Positions 1 to 6,595 of a stretch of DNA of 64,000 nucleotides are shown one piece after another. This DNA comes from Allonocardiopsis opalescens. Its GTDB lineage: Bacteria > Actinomycetota > Actinomycetes > Streptosporangiales > Streptosporangiaceae. The notes under the pieces are model-generated. The model was not told the origin of the DNA. It saw nothing but the letters and a program-made list of their open reading frames with translations, and made no database searches. The DNA lies in assembly GCF_003002095.1 (NCBI RefSeq), contig NZ_PVZC01000001.1, positions 310,001-374,000 of the forward strand, written 5' to 3'. The position numbers and the translations under genes are program-made. Within the stretch, counting starts at the first letter, position 1; each line of letters opens with the position of its first letter.

Positions 1-168
1 CCCGGCCGCCCGCAACCGCCCCCAGTCGTCCAACTCCCCGACGACGGCGGCCCGCCGGTCCCGGATCGTGTGCGTGGCCCGCCGCAGATTGTGCCGCAGC
101 TGCGCGTTCCCCGCCGCCTCCCGAGCCGCCTCGGGGAAGGGCGGGATTCCGACGAAGGTGGCGGTCAT
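1..168 (-). CDS. lutB: LutB N-terminus (lactate utilization iron-sulfur protein), partial
   Basis: The minus-strand frame is open from an ATG at 168 to the window edge (56 codons). The peptide begins MTATFVGIPPFPEAAREAAG and continues with the NLRRATHTIRDRRAAVV pattern typical of the start of LutB. LutB is the LUD-domain, 4Fe-4S subunit of the LutABC complex that oxidises L-lactate to pyruvate. A GGGAG ribosome site lies about 7 nt upstream (rc of 173-179). lutA lies 3.5 kb upstream on the same strand, where normally it would adjoin lutB. Only the N-terminus is visible, so Fe-S motifs cannot be checked. Identification rests on the conserved N-terminal pattern plus lutA nearby. Confidence 0.75.
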   Translation of the reverse strand, partial: MTATFVGIPPFPEAAREAAGNAQLRHNLRRATHTIRDRRAAVVGELDDWGRLRAAG

Positions 169-336
169 ACCATCTCCCAGCGCCTCGGCTCGGCCGTACG
201 GGTCCGGCGGTGCGGACATCGTATCGGTCGGCCCCGCTCCGGCCCGGAGCCGGACTCGCCCTGCCAGGGGCGTGTCTCGGCCGCCCTCCGCAGCCGCGGC
301 GGCACCGGCACGCGGGGCGCGTCCTGCGGCGGGCCA

Positions 337-360
337 ATCCCACCGGGGGATGGCCCGATC
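337..360. repeat. 24-bp direct repeat, copy 1
   Basis: Copy 1 matches 2695-2718 at 23 of 24 positions in the same orientation; the core is ATCCCACCGGGGGA and then TGGCCCGATC. It lies 60 nt upstream of the XRE start. The core TCCC-ACC-GGGGGA is a partial dyad, so it could be a regulator site as well as a rearrangement scar. Confidence 0.7.
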
Positions 361-421
361 CGCCACGGTGCGTCACCATGGCGGCGGGGAGAGCCAGCGG
401 ACGAGGCAGGGGAGTCGGCAC

Positions 422-1804
422 ATGCCACCGGGAGCGTTCGGGCCGATCGAGATCCCGGCGTGGGCCTGGAACAGGGAGGCGACGCGCCGGATGCTGCGCG
501 GTCGCGACATCGCGGCCCTGCTCCGCTTCGCCCAGCAGTATGGCGGCGCGAGCCAGAGCCGGATCGCCGCCGCCACCGGCATGGCGCAGGGCCGCATCAG
601 CGAGATCGCCAACGGCAAGAAGGTCGTGACTTTGTTCGACGTCATCGAGCGCATCGCCGACGGGCTCACCATGCCGGACGAATGCCGGATGGCCCTTGGG
701 CTGGCTCCTCGAAATCCGCCACAGGCCGACGCAGCTTCTCAGCGGGCGTCCAGACCAGCGGACACGATCTCCGCGATCCAGCGGCCATGGGAGGACGAGG
801 CCGTGCAACGGCGCGAATTCATGGGGAAAGCCATGGGCCTGATGTCCTTGCCCGCCATCGACATGGACCAGTTGCGCCACGTCGCCGCAGCGCTCGAAAA
901 CGCGGGCCGCTACCTGGACCGCTCTGTTGTCGACTACTTCGCTCAACAGATCACCGCGAACACCGGTCGCGACGGGGAGAACGGCCCCAGGACGACCCTG
1001 CCGCCCATGCTCGGCATCGTCGCCGCTATTGAGCGCTCAGCCCGGAACGTCAAGCCCGCGGTCCGCCGCGACCTGCTGAAGGTCGGTGCGCGGGGAGCTG
1101 AGTTCGTCGGCTGGCTGTATCGGGATGTCGGCATGGCGGAAATGGCGACGTACTGGCATGACCGGGCCATCGAATGGGCGCAGGAATCCGGTTACCACGC
1201 CATGCAGGGCTACGTGCTGCTGAAGAAAAGCCAAGCCGCATGGGACCAGCGTGACGGACTACGCATGCTCACGCTTGCCCAAGCAGCCCAGGAGAGCCAT
1301 TGGCGGCTTCCCCTTCGGATCCGTGCGGAGGCGGCTCAGCAGGAAGCCCGAGGGCACGCCATGCTCGGTGAGGATTTCCACGCCATGGAGCGCAAACTCG
1401 AGGACGCGCGTCGTCTGATGGCCGAAGCCGACGGCGGTGGCGACGGCGGCGAGGTCGCTCTTGGCTCGCACTACAACGCCGGACTGCTGGCCATGCAGAC
1501 CGCTATCGCGCAGTGCGAGGCCGGTCGGCCCGAAAGGGCCGTGGCGATATACGCGGCGGAATTGGCAGAAGGCGCTTTCTCTCGTCGCGACCACGGCTAT
1601 TTCCTGGCGTTGAAGGGCAACGCCTTGGCCATGGCGGACGAGCCCGACGAAGCGTGCGCCTCTGGTCTAGAGGCCTTGGCCGTGGCCGCCGAGACCGACT
1701 CGGTACGCACCACCGGCGAACTTCACCGCCTGCGGTCGCAGTTGCGGCCATGGAGCAACCGGCCGACTGTCCGGCAGTTCGTCGGAGCCCTCAGCGAGGT
1801 CTGA
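422..1804 (+). CDS. XRE-type helix-turn-helix regulator with TPR-like C-terminus
   Basis: A 460-aa protein. The helix-turn-helix is near residues 30-60 (SQSRIAAATGMAQGRISEI), followed by a linker and a long alpha-helical C-terminal half rich in TPR-like helices. This is the common actinomycete layout of a DNA-binding head and a peptide- or ligand-sensing repeat domain. ATG 422 is chosen because AGGGGAG at 408-414 sits 7 nt upstream; the frame is open further upstream but without domain support. It lies divergently from lutB and is followed by a convergent hydrolase. Its ligand and targets are unknown. The gene is inserted between lutA and lutB, and its GC at wobble positions is slightly lower than in the rha genes. 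Confidence 0.85.
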   Translation: MPPGAFGPIEIPAWAWNREATRRMLRGRDIAALLRFAQQYGGASQSRIAAATGMAQGRISEIANGKKVVTLFDVIERIADGLTMPDECRMALGLAPRNPPQADAASQRASRPADTISAIQRPWEDEAVQRREFMGKAMGLMSLPAIDMDQLRHVAAALENAGRYLDRSVVDYFAQQITANTGRDGENGPRTTLPPMLGIVAAIERSARNVKPAVRRDLLKVGARGAEFVGWLYRDVGMAEMATYWHDRAIEWAQESGYHAMQGYVLLKKSQAAWDQRDGLRMLTLAQAAQESHWRLPLRIRAEAAQQEARGHAMLGEDFHAMERKLEDARRLMAEADGGGDGGEVALGSHYNAGLLAMQTAIAQCEAGRPERAVAIYAAELAEGAFSRRDHGYFLALKGNALAMADEPDEACASGLEALAVAAETDSVRTTGELHRLRSQLRPWSNRPTVRQFVGALSEV

Positions 1805-1810
1805 GCCTCC

Positions 1811-2635
1811 CTAGTGGTCGGTGAACCACTCCGCGGCCGCACGGATCACCTCGGCCTGCCACTTCCGTGTCTGTGGCTGTCGGTACTCGGGATCGTCGTG
1901 CACCGCGAAGCCGTGCTGAGCACCCTCGATCTCCAGCAGCCGGGTTTCACCTGCGAGCCGCGAGACCGCCTGTCGGGAACTTTCGACCGGGATGAAGGTG
2001 TCACCGGTGCCATGGATGAACAGCGTCGGCGCGTGTACGTCCGCCAGCGCCTTGTGCGGCTCCAGGTAAAAGACTTCGTTCAGCAGCGCCCGCCCCAACC
2101 GGAACGTCGGTGAATGCGGTACGAATCCGTTGGCCGCCAGTTCACGCCCCGCTTCGTGGCTGATCCGGCCGTCATGCCAGTACGGCTTGTCGTCGATGAA
2201 CCGCTTCCGGTAATTCAGCAGCGGATTCCCGAGCACCAAGCCGCGTACGAGTTCCGGATGGCGTGCGGCCAGGAAGGCGCAGAGCCCACCGCTGAAGCTG
2301 GTGCCGTACAGGTGCACGGGTCCCCGGGCGGTCCGGTCGCGCAGCTGCTCGATCGCCGCATGGATGTCGTTGAGGATGCCGGAAAGGGTGACGTCTTCGG
2401 GGCGCCCCTCACTCTCGCCGTGGCCGCGCAGATCAAAGCGGAGCGACGGAACCCCGGCCGCGGCAAGCCCTTCGGCCAGTCGCGCGAAGAAGCCGCCCTC
2501 CTCCCGTGTCACACCACCGCCGTGCACCAGCACCGCACCCGGTCCGGAGACGACGCCGGGGCTTACCAGGGTTCCTGCCAGCCGCAGACCGTCACGACTG
2601 GCGAACGAGGTAGCCCGGACCGCGGCATCAGCCAT
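1811..2635 (-). CDS. alpha/beta hydrolase
   Basis: A 274-aa single-domain serine hydrolase of the dienelactone hydrolase/esterase type. The oxyanion segment HGGG is at residues 38-41. The nucleophile elbow is YGTSFSGG with Ser113; the residue two after it is Ser rather than the usual Gly. The likely acid is Asp212 (HGTGD) and the base His241 (AQHGF). Start ATG 2635 is chosen for the strong AGGGAGGT just upstream (rc of about 2640-2648); an in-frame ATG 13 codons earlier has no such site. Substrate unknown. It converges on the XRE gene (stops 7 nt apart). Part of its 3' end recurs as a remnant at 2724-2814. Confidence 0.85.
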   Translation of the reverse strand: MADAAVRATSFASRDGLRLAGTLVSPGVVSGPGAVLVHGGGVTREEGGFFARLAEGLAAAGVPSLRFDLRGHGESEGRPEDVTLSGILNDIHAAIEQLRDRTARGPVHLYGTSFSGGLCAFLAARHPELVRGLVLGNPLLNYRKRFIDDKPYWHDGRISHEAGRELAANGFVPHSPTFRLGRALLNEVFYLEPHKALADVHAPTLFIHGTGDTFIPVESSRQAVSRLAGETRLLEIEGAQHGFAVHDDPEYRQPQTRKWQAEVIRAAAEWFTDH

Positions 2636-2694
2636 CTCGACCTCCCTAGGATCTCCGCTGTGACCATGCCACACCTCTAGGGCCGCTGGGAGCT

Positions 2695-2718
2695 ATCCCA
2701 CCGGGGGACGGCCCGATC
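2695..2718. repeat. 24-bp direct repeat, copy 2
   Basis: Second copy of the element at 337-360 (one mismatch, T to C). It abuts the remnant of a duplicated hydrolase 3' end. The two copies bracket the XRE and hydrolase genes. Confidence 0.7.
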
Positions 2719-2723
2719 AGCGT

Positions 2724-2814
2724 CGGCGTCTGCGGCTGCCGATCGGGATCGTCGTGCACCGCGAAGCCGTGCTGAGTGCCCTCGACTCCCAGCGGCCGGG
2801 TCTTGGCTGCGAGC
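2724..2814 (-). pseudogene. decayed copy of the hydrolase C-terminus
   Basis: On the minus strand this stretch encodes a peptide containing EGTQHGFAVHDDPDRQPQT. It closely matches EGAQHGFAVHDDPEYRQPQT of the adjacent hydrolase, with a 3-nt in-frame deletion. DNA similarity to about 1867-1960 is obvious by eye. The similarity stops on both sides and there is no start or catalytic core, so it is a fragment left by duplication or recombination. Confidence 0.75.
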
Positions 2815-2913
2815 GGGACCGTGAAAGAGTGAGAAGCGGCGGCATCGACGGCCACCGCTCCAGACTCGTGCCGCCTCCGCACCGGTCGGCCGACCCGCTG
2901 ATGGAGGGGTGAC

Positions 2914-3678
2914 ATGCTCGTCCAGCGCCTTTACGTCCGAGGTCCCGACTCGGTCGGGGGCGGTCCGGACCTGGATGAATGGCCCTTCACCGTCCCGGCC
3001 GTGCGGCAGCTCGCGGAGTCGGGGCTGGAGCTGCGCCGACCGGTGACCTTCCTGGTGGGGGAGAACGGCTCGGGCAAGTCCACGCTGGTGGAGGCGATCG
3101 CGGAGGCGTACGGGATCAACGTCCGTACCGGGCGGGGGAGCCGGGAGCGGAAGGTGTCCGTGCACGAGTGCTCGCCGCTCGGGCAGCACCTGCAACTGGA
3201 CCTCACCGCGCAGGGCGCCGCGTACGCGGCCAGTAAGAGGTTGAAGCGGCGCAGCTTCTTCCTGCGCGCCGAGACGGCCTTCGACTTCATCGAGTACATC
3301 AGCTCGATCGGCGTCATCGTGCCCGGCTACTGGCAGGAGGACCTGCGGGTGCGCAGCCACGGCGAGGGATACCTGACGGTGCTTGGCTCCGTCATCAGCG
3401 AGCCGGGGCTCTACCTGCTGGACGAGCCGGAGGCGGCGCTGTCCTTCAACTCCTGCCTGCGGCTGGTCGCGCTGCTGCACGACGCCGCCGCGGCCGGAGC
3501 CCAGATCATCTGCGCCACCCACTCACCCATCCTCGCCGCCACCCCCGACGCCGACATCATCGAACTCGACTCCGAAGGAGCCCACCACACCACTTGGGAC
3601 CGCCTCGAACTCGTGGACCACTGGCGCCGCTACCTCGCCCGGCCGGACCGGTATCTGCGCCATCTCGTGGGGGAATGA
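2914..3678 (+). CDS. small ABC-type/AAA ATPase
   Basis: A 254-aa stand-alone P-loop ATPase of the ABC/SMC-like class (COG3910-type predicted ATPases). Walker A GENGSGKST is at residues 49-57, a degenerate signature SHGEG at 148-152, Walker B LYLLDEPE at 166-172 and the H-loop His203 in CATHSP. No membrane segment or partner permease is seen, so it is unlikely to be a transporter subunit. Such proteins occur near defence or repair genes, but the role is not established. ATG 2914 follows GGAGGGG. It sits alone between the hydrolase remnant and lutA. Confidence 0.85.
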   Translation: MLVQRLYVRGPDSVGGGPDLDEWPFTVPAVRQLAESGLELRRPVTFLVGENGSGKSTLVEAIAEAYGINVRTGRGSRERKVSVHECSPLGQHLQLDLTAQGAAYAASKRLKRRSFFLRAETAFDFIEYISSIGVIVPGYWQEDLRVRSHGEGYLTVLGSVISEPGLYLLDEPEAALSFNSCLRLVALLHDAAAAGAQIICATHSPILAATPDADIIELDSEGAHHTTWDRLELVDHWRRYLARPDRYLRHLVGE

Positions 3679-3734
3679 CGGCGGACGCGCCCGGAACGGC
3701 TGAGGAACGAGTCCGATACGCCGTCAGCACGCCC

Positions 3735-4469
3735 TCACGCCGGTTCCTCCTCCGTCGATGCCAGGATCTCGGCCAGGTGCATGACGCGGACGCCGGCCTG
3801 TTGGCGGGACAGGGTGCCGCCGATGTGCATGAGGCAGGAGTTGTCGGCGGCGCACAGGACCTCGGCGCCCGTCGACGTGACGTTGCGGGCCTTGTCGGAG
3901 CCCATGGCGGCGGAGACGACGGGGTTCTTGACGGCGAAGGTGCCGCCGAAGCCGCAGCACTCGGCGGCCTGGGGGAGGTCGAGGAGGGTGAGGCCGCGGA
4001 CGTTCTCCAGGAGGCGGCGGGGACGGTCGCCGACGTGCAGGAGGCGCAGGGAGTGGCAGGTGGGGTGGTAGGTGACGGTGTGCGGGAAGTAGGCGCCCAC
4101 GTCGGTGGTGTCGAGGACGTCGACGAGCAGCTCGCTGAGGTCGTACACGCGGGGGGCGACCTGGGCGACGGCGCGGCCCAGCCGGGAGCCGGGGTCGGCC
4201 AGCCGGGGGTAGTTGTCGCGGATCATGCCGACGCACGAGCCGGACGGGGCCACGACCACGTCGCAGTCGGCGAAGGTGCGGACGAACTCCAGCGCAAGCC
4301 GCTGACCGCCCCGGCGGTAGCCGGTGTTGTAGTGCATCTGGCCGCAGCAGGTCTGGTCCTCGGGGAAGACAACCTCGTGGCCGAGCCGCTCCAGCAGCCG
4401 CACCACCGCCTGGCCGGTGCCGGGGAAGAGCGTGTCGTTGACGCAGGTGATGAACAGGGCGATCCGCAC
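3735..4469 (-). CDS. lutA: LutA, (Fe-S)-binding lactate oxidation subunit
   Basis: A 244-aa protein with the two cysteine-rich CCG domains of LutA/GlcF-type oxidoreductases: CCG at residues 41-43 (DQTCCGQMHYNTGY) and 171-173 (AECCGFGGTF), plus Cys9, Cys79, Cys138 and Cys212. It is predicted to be a cytoplasmic subunit of LutABC, which oxidises L-lactate to pyruvate. Start is GTG 4469 with AAAGG upstream. It lies downstream of rhaB on the same strand. The rha fusion enzyme releases lactate, so the genes make metabolic sense together. lutB begins only at 168, beyond the intervening XRE, hydrolase and ATPase genes; lutC is outside the window. Confidence 0.9.
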   Translation of the reverse strand: MRIALFITCVNDTLFPGTGQAVVRLLERLGHEVVFPEDQTCCGQMHYNTGYRRGGQRLALEFVRTFADCDVVVAPSGSCVGMIRDNYPRLADPGSRLGRAVAQVAPRVYDLSELLVDVLDTTDVGAYFPHTVTYHPTCHSLRLLHVGDRPRRLLENVRGLTLLDLPQAAECCGFGGTFAVKNPVVSAAMGSDKARNVTSTGAEVLCAADNSCLMHIGGTLSRQQAGVRVMHLAEILASTEEEPA

Positions 4470-4758
4470 GGTGTACCTTTCCGTTTCCTGTTCTGTGATT
4501 CCTGGCGCCTCTAGCGTCTATCGGTGGATCTGATCGCTCCGCCTTCCCGGCCTCGCCGGCCCTTTCAGTGTGCCGTGTACCTTCGCCTCCCGGCCACGCC
4601 TGTTCTCCCGGTGTACGAGGTTTCCTCGTGTCCGCTGTCCGTGTTCGTTTCGACTCCTTTCTGTGGGGTGGGGTGTGGATTTCCTTTCGTGGTGTTGTCG
4701 GCTGGGGTGACGGTCACGTTGCCGTGGTTCACCAGCGGCCGTTCGTATGCGTGTCGGA

Positions 4759-4780
4759 ACGGCCCCGTTGGCGGGGCCGT
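4759..4780 (-). terminator. hairpin, possible rha operon terminator
   Basis: Perfect 9-bp stem ACGGCCCCG / CGGGGCCGT with loop TTGG, downstream of rhaB on the minus strand. There is no U-tract, as is common in actinomycetes. It is 350 nt past the rhaB stop, so the assignment is tentative. Confidence 0.5.
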
Positions 4781-4968
4781 GCTTCCCGTGAAGCCCGCCG
4801 ACTGTTCGTCGACGGCACACTGGGCGCCCGGGTTCGCGGGTGCGTGCGGAGGGGCCAGCGCGCATCGGCCTCTCCTCCCCTGACGGAACCTGGAGCGGCG
4901 GCAACGTGACCGCCACGCCACAAAGCATGCCCGGGCGGGAAGCGGCGCGCCAGCGCGACCGGACCAGC

Positions 4969-5006
4969 CTGTGGATAACGCCGCGGGCACCACGAGTTAT
5001 CCACAG
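4969..5006. promoter_or_regulatory. inverted pair of DnaA-box-like sites
   Basis: CTGTGGATAAC (4969-4979) and GTTATCCACAG (4996-5006) are perfect inverted arms separated by 16 nt. Each contains the nonamer TTATCCACA, matching the DnaA box consensus TTATNCACA. No replication gene is nearby, so a role in titration or local transcription control is more likely than an origin. Confidence 0.55.
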
Positions 5007-5128
5007 GAAGGGTGAAGCCGCCACGCCGACCGCCTCCAAGCTGCGCATATCCGGACCATCCCTCTCTCGAAGTCCCGGGTCTTTCCGGCGGCTCCGCGTC
5101 CAGTGCCGCCGTCACGAGTCCTCCCGCC

Positions 5129-6595
5129 TCAGCCCGCCTCCCGCAGCTCGGCCACCCGCCGCTCCGCCGCCGTCCACGCCCCGGCGTCGCCCTCGGGTTC
5201 GTAGCGGCGCAGCGGCTGGGTTTCGGCGATGAGTCGGCGCATCCCGGCCAGGTCGCCGAGCCGGTCGTCGGCGCGGGCCTGGACCAGGACGTTGCCCAGG
5301 GCGGTCGCCTCCACCGGGCCCGCGACCAGGGGGAGGCCGAGGGCGTCGCAGGTGAGGCGGCACAGCAGCGCGTTGTGTGCGCCGCCGCCGACGAGGTGTA
5401 CCACGTCGAGGTCCCGTCCGGCCAGGTCCGCGGCCTGGCGCAGGGCGGCGCGGTGCGCGAGGGCCAGGCTCTCCAGGACGCAGCGCACCAGGGCGGGGCG
5501 GTCGGGGGGCGGGCGCTGGCCGGTGCGGCGGCAGTAGTCGGCGATGCGGGCGGGCATGTCGCCGGGCGGCAGGAAGACGGGGTCGTCCAGGTCGAGCAGG
5601 GCGGCGAAGGGCTCGGCCCGGGCGGCGGCGCGCAGCAGCGCGGTCAGGTCGGCCGGGGTCCCGGCCGCCGCCCAGGTGCGCAGCGACTCCTGGAGCGGCC
5701 ACAGCCCGGCGATGTTGCGCAGGAAGCGGGTGGTGCCGTCCAGGCCCAGCTCATTGGTGAAGTTGGCCTCGCGGGCCGCGTCGGTGAGCACCGGCGCGGG
5801 CAGTTCGAGTCCGGCCAGCGACCAGGTGCCGCAGGACAGGTAGCCGAAGGACGCAGTGGTCGCGGGCACGCCGACGACGGCGGACGCGGTGTCGTGCGAG
5901 GCGACCGCGACGACCTCGGCCGCGCCCAGGCCGGTGTGCTCGGCGGCCGGGCCGGTGAGCGGGCCGAGCCGGTGCCCGGGGGCGTGCGGCTCGGGCAGCA
6001 GGCCGAGGGGGAGCCCGACGGCCGCCGCCAGCTCCGCCGACCAGGTGCGGGTGCGCACGTCCAGCAGCCCGGTGGTGGAGGCGTTGGTCAGCTCGGCCCC
6101 GACCGCCCCGGTCAGCCAGTGGTTCACCAGGTCGGGGACGAGCAGCAGCCGGTCCGCCGCGCCGAGCGCCGCGCCGCGCTCCGCGGCCAGCTGGAAGACG
6201 GTGTTGAACGGCAGGAACTGGAGCCCGGTCAGCTCGTACAGCCGCCGCGCCCCGATCCGGTCGCGCACCGCCTCGGCCACGCCCTCGGTGCGGGCGTCGC
6301 GGTAGTGGTGCGGGTTGCCCAGCAGTGCGCCGCCGGAGTCCAGCAGCCCGTAGTCGACGGCCCACCCGTCGACGCCGACGGAGACCGGCGCCGCCTCGGC
6401 GGCGGCGCGCAGCCCGTCGAGCACCCCGGCGTACAGGTCCAGCACGTCCCAGTGCAGCCCGGTGGGCAGCCGCACCGGCCGGTTGGCGAAGCGGTGCGCC
6501 TCGGTGAGGGACAGCTCGCCGGGCCCGACGGCGCCGACCACCACCCGCCCGCTGGAGGCGCCGAGGTCGACGGCCGCGTAACGGGCGGCGCTCAC
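5129..6595 (-). CDS. rhaB: L-rhamnulokinase RhaB
   Basis: A 488-aa FGGY-family sugar kinase that phosphorylates L-rhamnulose to L-rhamnulose 1-phosphate with ATP. The N-terminal phosphate-binding motif DLGASSGRV is near residues 8-16. Other RhaB features are the GVDGWAVDYGL segment (catalytic Asp region), the substrate-loop LPFNTVFQL, SCGTWSL in the second ATP-binding part and the C-terminal VGGGAHN motif. Length matches the family (about 480-490). GTG 6595 overlaps the stop of the upstream aldolase-dehydrogenase by 4 nt, which indicates translational coupling. It is the last visible gene of the core rha operon. Confidence 0.95.
   Translation of the reverse strand: MSAARYAAVDLGASSGRVVVGAVGPGELSLTEAHRFANRPVRLPTGLHWDVLDLYAGVLDGLRAAAEAAPVSVGVDGWAVDYGLLDSGGALLGNPHHYRDARTEGVAEAVRDRIGARRLYELTGLQFLPFNTVFQLAAERGAALGAADRLLLVPDLVNHWLTGAVGAELTNASTTGLLDVRTRTWSAELAAAVGLPLGLLPEPHAPGHRLGPLTGPAAEHTGLGAAEVVAVASHDTASAVVGVPATTASFGYLSCGTWSLAGLELPAPVLTDAAREANFTNELGLDGTTRFLRNIAGLWPLQESLRTWAAAGTPADLTALLRAAARAEPFAALLDLDDPVFLPPGDMPARIADYCRRTGQRPPPDRPALVRCVLESLALAHRAALRQAADLAGRDLDVVHLVGGGAHNALLCRLTCDALGLPLVAGPVEATALGNVLVQARADDRLGDLAGMRRLIAETQPLRRYEPEGDAGAWTAAERRVAELREAG

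Larger units (their letters stand above)
4470..5128. other. 659-nt intergenic region between rhaB and lutA
   Basis: No convincing gene. The part at about 4580-4750 is clearly less GC-rich than the flanks. It holds a small hairpin ACGAGG-TTT-CCTCGT (4616-4630), a 9-bp stem hairpin (4759-4780) and an 11-bp inverted repeat containing two DnaA-box-like nonamers (4969-5006). Open frames here have poor codon bias and no family resemblance. It is likely to contain the rha operon terminator and the lutA promoter. Confidence 0.6.

Noticed and set aside
4524-4883. A 119-codon plus-strand frame in the rhaB-lutA gap
   Set aside because: No ribosome site, weak codon bias and no family resemblance; the reverse strand frame is equally unconvincing.
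4969-5006. A replication origin
   Set aside because: Only two DnaA boxes and no dnaA, dnaN or gyrase genes; actinomycete origins carry many boxes and those genes.
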